Shown: positions 1-7,761, counted from the stretch's first letter. The stretch: 15,211 nucleotides of DNA from Deltaproteobacteria bacterium (GCA_019307645.1 JAFDJF010000042.1:1-15211), one strand, 5' to 3'. Translations and numbers: made by a program. The notes: generated by a model from the letters alone, not told the origin.

Positions 1-1747
1 CATCGAGATCGCCGCCAATTACCTGGAGCCCGGTATCATAGCCTTCAATGCGGATGTCCGAGGGGGGCAGGAGACTGGTGTCCGGTGAGTTGGCTAAGGC
101 TTCATCGTGCGCTGTTTCTGTTTCAATCTTGAATTCGTAACCGGCTTGAATCCCCCGATCTTCAGTGATGTTGATATCCAATTGGATGTGAATTTCCGTA
201 TCAAAGGAATAATTCCCCAACCAGCCCTCGGCCGCCCGGTGATATGCCACCCAGAGTTCTGTGACCTGAGAGTCCGATTCGTCCAAAAGCTTTGTCACTG
301 TAACAACCGCCGTATTGTTTAAATCCCGCACATAAGTATAAGTACCGTCATAAACAGTGAATTTTATGCTGCCGGGGTCATTGATATTGATTCCCTCCGG
401 CTCTACAATTCGAACAGCAAAGGAGGCATTATCAGGGATGCGCATGCTGTCTTGAATCCCTGCACCATCGTGCGGGATGACTTCCACAATTGCCGGGCCT
501 ATTCTGACGGTAACGGTGGAATTGAAAGAGCCGGCGTCATTGGCGGCCGTGAGTGTGAAAGTGGTTGTGGAAAGAGGGGCGACCTGCACGGAACCACGCA
601 TGGGATTCACAGAGCCGATACCGTTGTCAATTGACGCAGCACTTGCCCGGGAGATATCCCACACGAGCGTTGCCGATTCACCATAACCGATGGTTTCGGG
701 TGTTACTGCAAAAGTATCGATCACCGATGACACCTGCCTGAACATTGCCAGCACATATTTATTAGAATCCATTGTGATAATCGCAGGATTTGAGTTTCCG
801 CCCAGATCACCGCTCCAGCCGTTGAACTCCCAACCTGAAGCCGGTACAGCCGACAGCTGTACTGCTGCATTCTCGCTGTAGTTTCCTCCGGGCGGATAGA
901 CACGTCCCTGCCCGGCGGTGTCTACTGACAGGGTACACATGTTCGGTAGCTGTTGAAAGTTGGCAGTCACTGACTTGTCGGAATCCATAATGATCGTTGC
1001 AGGATTGGTGGAAGCATTCAGATCACCACCCCAGCCGCTGAAAACCCAACCCGAATCAGGGATAGCGGTCAACTCTATGGCAGTGTTTTCGCTGTAGTTT
1101 CCCCTGGGCGGATCGACACGTCCCTGCCCCGTGATATTCAGTGACAGGGTGTACAGGTTCGGTAGCTGCACAAAGTTGGCTGTCACTGTCTTGTCAGAAT
1201 CCATAATGATCGTTGCAGGATTGGTGGACGCGTCTAGGTCACCACCCCAGCCGCTGAAAACCCAACCCGAATCAGGGATGGCGATCAACTCTACGGCAGT
1301 GTTTTCGCGGTAGTTTCCCCCGGGGGGACTGATGCTCCCCAGCCCGGTGGTGTTTATAGACAGGGTCTGTTGGGGTGGGAGGAAAAAATCCGGCGGAAAA
1401 CCCGCTATCACCGAAACCTCCTCGGAAAAACCACTTTCACCGAAATCATTGTAAGCAGTAAGGGCAAATCGAAGCCAAGCATCGGGTAAATCATGGATTG
1501 TGAATTGGGTTGTGGATCCAACATCAATCGGTGAGTTCCCTTCGTATGCGCCTGTACCGTTGTACGGAGGGCCTGACGCCATATAGTTTGTGCCGTAATA
1601 GATTTTGTAGCCGGTCGCTCCCGTGCTGGCATTCCATGCGAGCGTGACATCCAGTGCAAGGCAATGTGCCGCAAGGCAAAAAAACAATGCAGTAGAGAAC
1701 GTCAGCACCAGCAGTTTACGGAGTCTGTTCAGGTTTTTTTGTTGCAC
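1..1747 (-). CDS. Secreted multidomain repeat protein (FN3 + three 72-aa repeats + Ig-like), 3' end outside window
   Basis: I read this frame directly on the minus strand. It stays open for 582 codons from a GTG at 1747 to the window edge, so the C-terminus is missing. The N-terminus (MQQKNLNRLRKLLVL...) is a basic stretch, then a hydrophobic core ending near residue 30 (AAHCLA|LD), a good Sec signal peptide. Residues about 31-115 look like a fibronectin type III domain (WNAST..GYKIYYG ... TAYNDFGESGFSEE). Residues about 128-343 are three tandem 72-aa units, each with a G.GSISPPGGNY, SGW.FSGWGGDL and NPATI.MDSDK.V.A.F pattern. This resembles the bacterial repeat family seen in InlB-B/List_Bact-type surface proteins. 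Residues about 345-420 look Ig-like (TLVWDIS...TTTFTLTAANDAG); the rest is extracellular beta-like sequence. A GAGG lies about 13 nt before the GTG. No catalytic domain is visible. Likely exported or cell-surface; the partner is unknown. The GTG start is the main uncertainty. Confidence 0.85.
   Translation of the reverse strand, partial: MQQKNLNRLRKLLVLTFSTALFFCLAAHCLALDVTLAWNASTGATGYKIYYGTNYMASGPPYNGTGAYEGNSPIDVGSTTQFTIHDLPDAWLRFALTAYNDFGESGFSEEVSVIAGFPPDFFLPPQQTLSINTTGLGSISPPGGNYRENTAVELIAIPDSGWVFSGWGGDLDASTNPATIIMDSDKTVTANFVQLPNLYTLSLNITGQGRVDPPRGNYSENTAIELTAIPDSGWVFSGWGGDLNASTNPATIIMDSDKSVTANFQQLPNMCTLSVDTAGQGRVYPPGGNYSENAAVQLSAVPASGWEFNGWSGDLGGNSNPAIITMDSNKYVLAMFRQVSSVIDTFAVTPETIGYGESATLVWDISRASAASIDNGIGSVNPMRGSVQVAPLSTTTFTLTAANDAGSFNSTVTVRIGPAIVEVIPHDGAGIQDSMRIPDNASFAVRIVEPEGININDPGSIKFTVYDGTYTYVRDLNNTAVVTVTKLLDESDSQVTELWVAYHRAAEGWLGNYSFDTEIHIQLDINITEDRGIQAGYEFKIETETAHDEALANSPDTSLLPPSDIRIEGYDTGLQVIGGDLD
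719..1366 (-). repeat. Three tandem 216-bp coding repeats
   Basis: The octamer GACAGGGT recurs at 1359-1366, 1143-1150 and 927-934 on the plus strand, exactly 216 bp (72 codons) apart. Units 1 and 2 are nearly identical at DNA level over long stretches, for example around 1020-1075 and 1236-1291. Unit 3 has diverged but keeps the frame and the motif order. This fits recent in-frame duplication within the secreted protein gene. Confidence 0.9.
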
Positions 1748-1990
1748 GGTGAGAATATGCCTCAGCTTTTTTAAATTTGACGAACCGAAATAGATCGGAA
1801 TCCGGAAAGAGATGTAGCTTGGGAATTCAAAATGTTCGTGCGGGCTGGGTTCACATGGAAAAATTCCGAAAAATTACTGGCTAAAAGAATTAAACACAAT
1901 ATAATGTGGTCTTTAGGAAAAGTAAACATAAATGTTGTGGTTTTAGAGAAGAAACTACGCGTTTATTTGGTCCTGTTTGGGCTGCTGTTA

Positions 1991-2008
1991 AGGGCTCGCG
2001 CAAAAATT
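1991..2008 (+). repeat. Interspersed AGGGYTCGCGCAAAA repeat, copy 1
   Basis: AGGGCTCGCGCAAAAATT occurs here. The same core recurs at 11499-11515, and in inverse orientation (TTTTGCGCGAACCCT) at 7430-7444 and 11526-11540. Only one arm is present at this site. Confidence 0.6.
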
Positions 2009-2457
2009 TCGCTGAATTCGATGCTGGATGTTTTGCTAGTAAATGTACGGCCTTTTTATTAAACGGCGTTTCTCCGGCGCTTTGACCTGAATGCCTCGTC
2101 ACACGCGTTCTGCCTTTTGGGCATCTCCTTTTTTCATGCAAACTCTGCGCCAAACATTTCTTGACTGGCTATCTGGCTGAAATAAAAACGTTTTTTATTA
2201 GGGTTGCCTGTGCCGGAAAACTGTTGAAGGATTTTTCCTACAGAGTAGATGCGTATTCGGTCACTTCCTGGGCACAAGAGCCATTTTTAATGTTGGCGTA
2301 TGCAAAAAAAGGGACAATCCTTACGGGAAAAGCAAGCATGGAACTTTTCAATGGATCTTTAAGGATGTGCTGTTATCCCTTTGTGGCAATTTGTTAAAAG
2401 GGGAGAGACATGGGAATCTGTAAGTTAAGCTTAACACCCGGATAACGGAATGTCTTT

Positions 2458-2477
2458 ATGTAGGGGATTCCCTACAT
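2458..2477. promoter_or_regulatory. Inverted repeat ATGTAGGG-GATT-CCCTACAT
   Basis: Two 8-bp arms, perfectly complementary, flank a 4-bp centre. It lies 91 bp beyond the response-regulator stop. No T-run follows on either strand, so it is not a typical intrinsic terminator. The size and symmetry suit a dimeric DNA-binding protein, but no regulator can be assigned. Confidence 0.3.
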
Positions 2478-2546
2478 GAAGGGGTGGAGGTCATTAAAAC
2501 AACGAATTTTCAACATGTTATGGCCTGGCCTGTTCGGTTTAAATCT

Positions 2547-2564
2547 CTGCCGAGTTTCCGGCAG
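2547..2564 (-). terminator. Weak hairpin after the response regulator gene
   Basis: CTGCCG and CGGCAG pair as a 6-bp stem with a 6-nt loop, starting 4 nt past the stop codon at 2568-2570. On the minus strand the stem is followed by AGATTTAAACC, a poor U-tract, so termination would be inefficient at best. Confidence 0.3.
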
Positions 2565-2567
2565 TTA

Positions 2568-3929
2568 CTACCCGCGGGACTCCCTGAAATCCGCAGGATT
2601 CAGGTCGTGTTTTTTCAGAAGCTCATATAGATCGGCCCTGTATTTTCCAGCCAGCTTTGCTGCCTGGCTCACATTGCCCTGGGTGAGTTCAATGAGTTGC
2701 ATAAGGTAATTTTTCTCAAAATTTTCCTTGGCGCTTTTGAGTGTGCTCAAACGCTTCTGGTCTAAATCTTGAGACTGGAGGACCATATCCTCGGTTATTA
2801 TATCCTGAGTGGCCATGGCTACAGCATACTCAATGGTATTTTCCAGTTCTCTGACATTTCCTGGCCAAGAGTGAAGAAACAGCTTTTGTAAGACAGATGG
2901 GGAAAATCCATTTATTTTTTTGTTCATTTTTTTGTTCATTTTTTCCAGGAAATATCGTGCAAGATCGGGAATCTCCTCTTTTCTTTCTCTTAAGGGAGGA
3001 AGTTTGATCGGGATAACATGGATGCGATAATACAGGTCCTTTCTGAAATTGCCCTTTTTGACCTCTTCCTCCAGGTTTTTGTTGGAAGCCACAATGATTC
3101 TGGTATCCACTTTTATGGGTTTTTCCGCGCCTAAAGGGTAAAACTCTGTTTTCTCCAGCACACGAAGAAGTTTTGCCTGCATTGATAACGGCATTTCAGA
3201 TATCTCATCCAGGAAAAAAGAGCCCTTATGGGCAAGGGCAAAGAGCCCTTTTTTTCCACGGGCGGCGCCTGTAAAGGCTCCTCTTTCATAACCGAAAAGC
3301 TCACTTTCCATCAGGTTCTCGGGAATTGCCGCACAGTTGATTGCCACAAACGGTCCGTTTTTTCGAGAACTGGCCACATGCAGCGTCTTAGCGATTAATT
3401 CCTTTCCGGTGCCGCTTTCTCCTTGAATGTGAACATTGGAATCAACCCCTCCGGCATGGGCCACCTGGTTCAAAACGTTTTTCATCTTTTCACTTTTGTA
3501 GATGATATGTTCAAAACCATGCCGATCTTTGACCGTGTCTCTGAGGCTTTTTACCTCCTTTGACAGCCTGCTTTTGTCAATACAGTCCTTAAGCTCCACA
3601 AGAAGATCATTATAGTCAAAAGGTTTGGTCAGGTAACCGTAGGCGCCTTTCCTCATGGCCTCCACCGCATTTTCTATCGTACCATAAGCGGTAAATATAA
3701 TTATGGGCATTTCCGGGTTGATTTGCTGGAGCCCTTCCATGAGCCTTATACCGTCTCCGTCGCCAAGTTTCAGGTCCACCAGGGCCAGATCAAACACGTC
3801 CTTCTTTGCCATCTCTACCGATTGTTTTGCTTCTGTGGCAGTAGCAACCTGATACTCCCTGGCTTCCAATCTCATTTTTATAACCTTTAAGACGTTTTGG
3901 TCATCATCCACTACCAGAATCTTTTCCAT
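2568..3929 (-). CDS. glrR: Sigma-54-dependent response regulator, GlrR/QseF type
   Basis: A 453-aa NtrC-family activator. Residues 1-120 are a receiver domain: acidic pocket D8/D9, phospho-acceptor D52 (LVDLKLGDGDG), T80 and K102. Residues about 140-370 are the AAA+ sigma-54 interaction domain, with Walker A GESGTGKE (170-177), an intact GAFTGA loop (217-222), Walker B GSFFLDE (236-242) and WPGNVREL (355-362). Residues about 405-443 form a Fis-type helix-turn-helix (GNVSQAAKLAGKYRADLYELL), close to the GlrR/QseF style. The complete GAFTGA motif implies real sigma-54 activation. It starts 21 bp after the lipoprotein gene ends, with GGAAGAA before the ATG, so the two are cotranscribed. A small in-frame duplication gives MNKKMNKK at 331-338. 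Its targets are unknown. Family confidence is very high; the GlrR assignment rests mainly on gene order and the C-terminus. Confidence 0.93.
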   Translation of the reverse strand: MEKILVVDDDQNVLKVIKMRLEAREYQVATATEAKQSVEMAKKDVFDLALVDLKLGDGDGIRLMEGLQQINPEMPIIIFTAYGTIENAVEAMRKGAYGYLTKPFDYNDLLVELKDCIDKSRLSKEVKSLRDTVKDRHGFEHIIYKSEKMKNVLNQVAHAGGVDSNVHIQGESGTGKELIAKTLHVASSRKNGPFVAINCAAIPENLMESELFGYERGAFTGAARGKKGLFALAHKGSFFLDEISEMPLSMQAKLLRVLEKTEFYPLGAEKPIKVDTRIIVASNKNLEEEVKKGNFRKDLYYRIHVIPIKLPPLRERKEEIPDLARYFLEKMNKKMNKKINGFSPSVLQKLFLHSWPGNVRELENTIEYAVAMATQDIITEDMVLQSQDLDQKRLSTLKSAKENFEKNYLMQLIELTQGNVSQAAKLAGKYRADLYELLKKHDLNPADFRESRG

Positions 3930-3950
3930 TTCTTCCTTCTCTCTTTTCAG

Positions 3951-4478
3951 TCAACGAGGCAAATTTCTTCTTTTCTTTTCTTCAATACCCAGATCTATTT
4001 TCTTCAGATTATCTATCTGGGTCTTCAGATTCTCAACCTCGCCCTGTTTCTTTTTGATTATGTCTTTGAGCTGAACAACCTCTCTTTCCGTGTCCGTGAT
4101 TTTCAGAAGCACTGAAGACCATGCTTCAGAGGCTTGAACTAATTTGCTTCCGGGATACTTCTCAATGAGAGTTTGAAAGCTTTCGAGTGATCGTTCCCAA
4201 TTTGAACTTGGATTCTGCGGGTGGGCGTAAATAATCCCAATCAGATAAAGGGCCTCATCCCCCAGGGTCTCAGGAGATGTCCTTAATACCTCTTCTGTGT
4301 CTTTTAAAGCAGCGTCAAAGTCTCCTTTTGACATCAATTCCCGGGCACCTTCGATGTGATGCCTGGCCTGCCACGTAATTGGGAGATGGCTACACGCCGG
4401 GATACCCAACGCTGCTATCAGGAAACAGACAGCGTAAAGAAAAAAGAACTGCCTTTTCCGGGCTCGCTTTCTGCCCAT
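3951..4478 (-). CDS. Outer-membrane lipoprotein with TPR-like and coiled-coil regions (QseG-like position)
   Basis: A 175-aa protein. A basic N-terminus (MGRKRARKRQ) and a hydrophobic stretch lead to a lipobox-like GIPAC with Cys29, followed by Ser, which fits an outer-membrane lipoprotein. Residues about 38-110 are helical and TPR-like (GARELMSKGDFDAALKDTEEVL... ALYLIGIIYA ... FQTLIEKYPGSK). Residues about 118-165 are a charged coiled coil (VVQLKDIIKKKQGEVENLKTQ is typical). The start overlaps the kinase gene by 61 bp. It is supported by a GGAGG six bases upstream and by the signal sequence, which lies inside the overlap. In enterobacteria the glrK-qseG-glrR operon has a lipoprotein in this same slot. 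By analogy this protein may modulate the kinase from the periplasm, but similarity to QseG could not be tested here. Confidence 0.85.
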   Translation of the reverse strand: MGRKRARKRQFFFLYAVCFLIAALGIPACSHLPITWQARHHIEGARELMSKGDFDAALKDTEEVLRTSPETLGDEALYLIGIIYAHPQNPSSNWERSLESFQTLIEKYPGSKLVQASEAWSSVLLKITDTEREVVQLKDIIKKKQGEVENLKTQIDNLKKIDLGIEEKKRRNLPR

Positions 4479-5872
4479 ATTTTTCCTCCGTGAGCAGTTA
4501 TAATGTGTTTGGCAATGGAAAGGCCCAGTCCGGTTCCTCGGACCGTTTGTATACCTGAATCTATTTGTTTGAATTTGTCGAAAATCAAGTCAAGATTGTC
4601 TTCCTGAATTCCGCAGCCGGTATCTGAGACAGAAACCTCAACAAATCCCTTGTCAGTGTTGCTGGGTGAGATTTTGATAACAATGAAATCTCCTTCTCTG
4701 GTAAATTTCAGGGCGTTTCCGATCAAATTTTGGACAACCTGACCAATTCTCTCCTCATCAATTCTGACAGGCGGGATATCCGGAGGCGGTTTTAGTTCGA
4801 GGCTTATCTTTTTTCTTAACGCAATGGGAGCGACTTTTAATACGCCTCTTTGGATTACCGGTGCCAGACTGCATTGCCTGAAGTGGTAATCCATCATTTT
4901 GGCTTCCATCCTGGAAAGATCCAGGATCTTGTTGACCGAATCAATAAGTCTCTCGCATTCTTCCTTTGTGATGGTCAGTAGTTCGTGTTGTTTTTCGGGG
5001 ACATCCACATAAGTGCCTTCAAGCAACATGCTCGAGGCTTCTTTAATGGCCGTCAACGGTGTGCGAAGGTCATGGGAGACATGACTTATAAAATCTATCT
5101 TCATCTGGTCAAGTTCTTTCAGCCTTTCACACATAATCTTAAAGTCGTCGGCCAGCGCTTTAATCTCAGGGGGTGACGTTATGTTGGGAACATCTTCAAA
5201 TTTGCCTCTGGCGATATCGTCTGTCTTTCTCTGCAAAAGCAAAATAGCCCTGTTTATGCCTCTGGTGTTGAAGAAAGAAATTAGCACCCCCAGGATAATG
5301 GCTGTTCCTGCCGTTACCATGACGACTTTTAGAACATGAGAACTGGTCTGGCTCGAGGCATGGATCATCTGATCCCTGTCGGACCGAGCTATCTTAATGA
5401 TTTTTCTCAGCTTCTTATTAATCCCTGCAATGATTCGCTCCCGTTCTTCCTGATATTCCTTTTGGGAATAGGACTGCTCTCCAGCAATGAAATCGACCTC
5501 TTCTCTAAACAGGAAAACATAGCGGTCATACAATTTTCTTGTCTCAAAAGACAGCTTTTTTTTCTCTGAAGTGTCTGCAATCCCTTCTGTGCCTTTCATG
5601 CCTTCCATTACATATTTCTGTATTTCCCAGAATTTCTTGTGAAAATCTTTGTCCTTGGAAATGAGATATTTTTTCTCGAAACTTACCTGAGAGAATATGG
5701 CATCCCGCAGGCGTTCAATGCTGCCGATGGTTTTGCTGTCCAGAGAGGCAATGGAACGGGTGAGGTGATTTAACCGGTTGAGATTTAAAGTCATATACCC
5801 GGCAAGGAAGATGACAAACAGCATTATCACCATGTAACCGAACATTAATCTCTTGAATATTGTAAATTTCAT
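4418..5872 (-). CDS. glrK: Membrane sensor histidine kinase, GlrK/QseE type
   Basis: A 484-aa kinase. TM1 lies at about 11-28 and TM2 at about 181-201; they flank a roughly 150-residue helical periplasmic sensor region rich in charged residues. HAMP is at about 203-255, the DHp domain has the phospho-accepting His267 (SHVSHDLRTPL), and the ATPase domain has the N-box QNLIGNALKF (381-390), G1 DTGCG (417-421), F-box-like FDKFKQ and G2 GTGLGLS (446-452). All catalytic motifs are intact. It leads the operon and overlaps the lipoprotein gene downstream by 61 bp, suggesting translational coupling. The ATG directly abuts an inverted-repeat element, leaving no clear Shine-Dalgarno (CTGGGTAGTTAC precedes it). 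An internal ATG at 5845 has a better AGAG but would lose the basic N-terminus, so I keep 5872. The stimulus is unknown. Confidence 0.93.
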   Translation of the reverse strand: MKFTIFKRLMFGYMVIMLFVIFLAGYMTLNLNRLNHLTRSIASLDSKTIGSIERLRDAIFSQVSFEKKYLISKDKDFHKKFWEIQKYVMEGMKGTEGIADTSEKKKLSFETRKLYDRYVFLFREEVDFIAGEQSYSQKEYQEERERIIAGINKKLRKIIKIARSDRDQMIHASSQTSSHVLKVVMVTAGTAIILGVLISFFNTRGINRAILLLQRKTDDIARGKFEDVPNITSPPEIKALADDFKIMCERLKELDQMKIDFISHVSHDLRTPLTAIKEASSMLLEGTYVDVPEKQHELLTITKEECERLIDSVNKILDLSRMEAKMMDYHFRQCSLAPVIQRGVLKVAPIALRKKISLELKPPPDIPPVRIDEERIGQVVQNLIGNALKFTREGDFIVIKISPSNTDKGFVEVSVSDTGCGIQEDNLDLIFDKFKQIDSGIQTVRGTGLGLSIAKHIITAHGGKIWAESEPGKGSSFFFTLSVS

Positions 5873-6071
5873 GTAACTACCCAGGTTCAGGGTTCAAGGT
5901 TCACGGTTAAACCCGATTTTATCGGAATTTTCTTCATGTTCCTTGGGCTTTGTGTGAAAAATCGTTTAGCATATCAAAAAACCGGATGAACAGGGTGTTT
6001 GTCTAAAGAATAGAGTCCTTTCTTCATTGCTTTTAACCTTGAACCGTGAACCCTTGAACCTGACCAGTTAC
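5873..6071. mobile_element. Miniature inverted-repeat element with GGTTCAN heptamers
   Basis: The left arm (5873-5910) starts GTAACT and continues as tandem 7-mers GGTTCAG GGTTCAA GGTTCAC GGTTAA. The right arm (6033-6071) is its imperfect reverse complement and ends AGTTAC. The arms are 38-39 bp around a 122-bp AT-rich core with no ORF. It fills almost all the space between the MORN gene and the kinase gene, so it supplies the whole leader of the kinase operon. A non-autonomous element is the likely interpretation. No transposase is present and I found no convincing target duplication. Confidence 0.7.
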
Positions 6072-6089
6072 AAAACAAAATTCTCTTTT

Positions 6090-7208
6090 CTACCTTTCAA
6101 CAGGCCTGCCATCGATCCACGGCCCCTCATGTATTCTGCCGTCAGGGTAGACGATCGTCCCTTGCCCATGGTATTTGCCATCCATGAATTGTCCCACATA
6201 AATACGCCCGTCTGGATAGGTTAATGTCCCTCGGCCGTTTGGCATACCGTTTATCCATTGGCCTTCATATATTCTGCCATCGGGAAATGTCACTGTCCCT
6301 TGTCCATTTGGCTTACCGTCCGTCCACAGACCAACGGACGTGCTTCCGTCGGGATAAATTATGGCGCCTTGTCCGTGAAACTTGCTGTTCTTCCATTGAC
6401 CGACATACTTTCTGCCGTCTGAAAAGGTGAAAGCGCCTTCTCCATGATACATATCACCCTTAAGTTGTCCTTCATATATTCTGCCATCCGGAAAAGTCAA
6501 TGTCCCTTGTCCATGATATGTGCCATCTTTAAACTGCCCCACATATATTCTGCCATCCGGAAAAGTCAATGTCCCTTGTCCATGAAAACGATCCTCTTTC
6601 CACGTGCCGTCATACCTTTTTCCGTCAGGAAAGGCATAAAATCCTTTTCCATGCCTCATATGGTTTTTGGTTTGCCCTTCATATTTACTGCCGTCAGGAT
6701 AGGTTATTTTTCCGAAAAAACCCTCTCCGTTATTAAATTGCCCCTCATATATCCGGCCGTTTGGATATGTAAAAGATCCCTCTCCATTCACTTTATCATC
6801 TTTCCATTTTCCAACATATTTCCCGCCGTCAGAATAGGATGCAATTCCCCATCCGTTCCGCTTGCCGTCCTTCCATACACCAGTATACTTGTTGTCGTCA
6901 GGAAAGTAAGCTGTCTTTTTTTTATCAGATACATCCTCCTTTCCTCGGGGATTGGCCGGATCTGTGTAAGTGCCCCATCCGTTTCGCTTACCATCTTTCC
7001 ACTGGCCCACATACATGCTGTTGTCGGGAAAGATCAGATTTCCTTGTCCATGGTGTTTTCCGTCTTTGAATTTCCCTTCATATTTGCTCCCATCAGGGTA
7101 GGCATAAGTTCCTTTTCCGTTTTTGCAATCTCCTTTAACACATTCGCCAAATGATTTGAGTGGCGAAAAACAGACCACAAACACTAAAGTTACAATAAAT
7201 GTTTTCAT
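6090..7208 (-). CDS. Secreted MORN-repeat protein
   Basis: A 372-aa protein from the ATG at 7208. This start is chosen because MKTFIVTLVFVVCFSPLKSFG is a clean Sec signal peptide, cut near residue 21. A GTG at 7277 and an ATG at 7238 are in frame, but they would put 10-23 hydrophilic residues before the signal. The mature part opens with ECVKGDCKNGKGTY, the short Cys-containing lead-in often seen before bacterial MORN repeats. Then come 14 units of about 23 aa with the pattern PDGRIYEGQWKDGKYHGQGT. Unit 2 carries an insertion of about 19 residues (PANPRGKEDVSDKKKTAYF). No catalytic domain is fused. MORN repeats are beta-hairpin modules used for protein or lipid contacts; this one would act in the periplasm or at the surface. 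Neighbouring units are almost identical in DNA, so the array has expanded recently. Confidence 0.88.
   Translation of the reverse strand: MKTFIVTLVFVVCFSPLKSFGECVKGDCKNGKGTYAYPDGSKYEGKFKDGKHHGQGNLIFPDNSMYVGQWKDGKRNGWGTYTDPANPRGKEDVSDKKKTAYFPDDNKYTGVWKDGKRNGWGIASYSDGGKYVGKWKDDKVNGEGSFTYPNGRIYEGQFNNGEGFFGKITYPDGSKYEGQTKNHMRHGKGFYAFPDGKRYDGTWKEDRFHGQGTLTFPDGRIYVGQFKDGTYHGQGTLTFPDGRIYEGQLKGDMYHGEGAFTFSDGRKYVGQWKNSKFHGQGAIIYPDGSTSVGLWTDGKPNGQGTVTFPDGRIYEGQWINGMPNGRGTLTYPDGRIYVGQFMDGKYHGQGTIVYPDGRIHEGPWIDGRPVER
6473..6585 (-). repeat. Recently duplicated MORN units (69-bp period)
   Basis: A 44-bp string at 6473-6516 is repeated without change at 6542-6585, offset by exactly 69 bp (23 codons). The other units keep the period but have diverged more. 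This indicates recent unequal exchange or slippage within the array. Confidence 0.85.
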
Positions 7209-7301
7209 CTTGTTGGGCCCTGTTGCGGGTGTTCGCATGTTTCGTCCACTATGGTTGAATTCGTCGGCAAAGAACACAAATTTTTTTCACCCTTGTTAAA
7301 T

Positions 7302-7456
7302 TTGTAACTTCTCAATAAATCCGGGTCGGGCCGTGGGGGTCTCCTTTTAGAAGCCCGCATCACAAATGACTTCAGCTATTATGCCCGCCAAGCGTGGATT
7401 TCGAGCAACGTCAAGGCAGAGAAGACCAATTTTGCGCGAACCCTAAACTGTTACAA
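7302..7456. mobile_element. Possible miniature element with TTGTAAC/GTTACAA ends
   Basis: TTGTAAC at 7302-7308 and GTTACAA at 7450-7456 form 7-bp inverted ends around a GC-richer 141-bp core lying in AT-rich surroundings. The core contains the interspersed TTTTGCGCGAACCCT motif near its right end (7430-7444). The short ends make this tentative. Confidence 0.4.
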
Positions 7457-7761
7457 CTTAAGAATCAGTTTAAAGACTTCCCTTGAATTTATTTTTTTTT
7501 GTTTAAAATTGCAAGGCTGTTTGACGTGAAAAAACGCTTCTGCATCCGTGAGAAAGGGGCAATGGATAATTTTCGTGGTGAGTTTTATCCACAGGTTGAT
7601 TCGCTGATGGATTAAAGCCGTCTTGTTTCGTGAGAAATATGCATTGTGGTTCTGTCTCTATTCGTGTATCTTCTGCTATCTTATCTTAAGTTTGCCATTA
7701 GATGCTCATTTGTTTATATAAGGTTTTTGATAGATATATTTGGTAAATTTAATATTTATTA

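Larger units (their letters stand above)
1748..2567. other. 820-bp stretch without a convincing gene
   Basis: The short open frames here (up to 87 codons) overlap on both strands, have odd composition and lack domains, so I do not call them genes. The stretch holds one copy of an AGGGCTCGCGCAAAAATT repeat (1991-2008), a 12-bp perfect palindrome GTTAAGCTTAAC (2424-2435), an 8-bp-arm inverted repeat (2458-2477) and a weak hairpin after the response regulator (2547-2564). It separates two minus-strand genes, so it should contain the promoter of the secreted repeat protein. I saw no convincing -35/-10 or -24/-12 site. Confidence 0.5.

Noticed and set aside
1832..2397. Several 76-87 codon frames on both strands
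   Set aside because: They overlap one another, lack ribosome sites and domains, and have non-coding-like composition.
5873..6071. Considered a CRISPR-like array because of the short direct GGTTCAN repeats
   Set aside because: The units are contiguous 7-mers without spacers and form inverted arms, which does not fit CRISPR.
6444..7154. 236-codon open frame on the plus strand
   Set aside because: It is antisense to the MORN array. The repeats are in register on the minus strand and the plus-strand protein only mirrors them.
7585..7593. TTATCCACA, a perfect DnaA-box sequence, in the long intergenic gap
   Set aside because: Only one box was seen and there is no dnaA, dnaN or gidA context, so there is no support for an origin.
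7563..7616. 17-codon ORF with a GGGG just upstream
   Set aside because: Too short, with no recognisable motif, and it contains the DnaA-like box; no evidence of coding.
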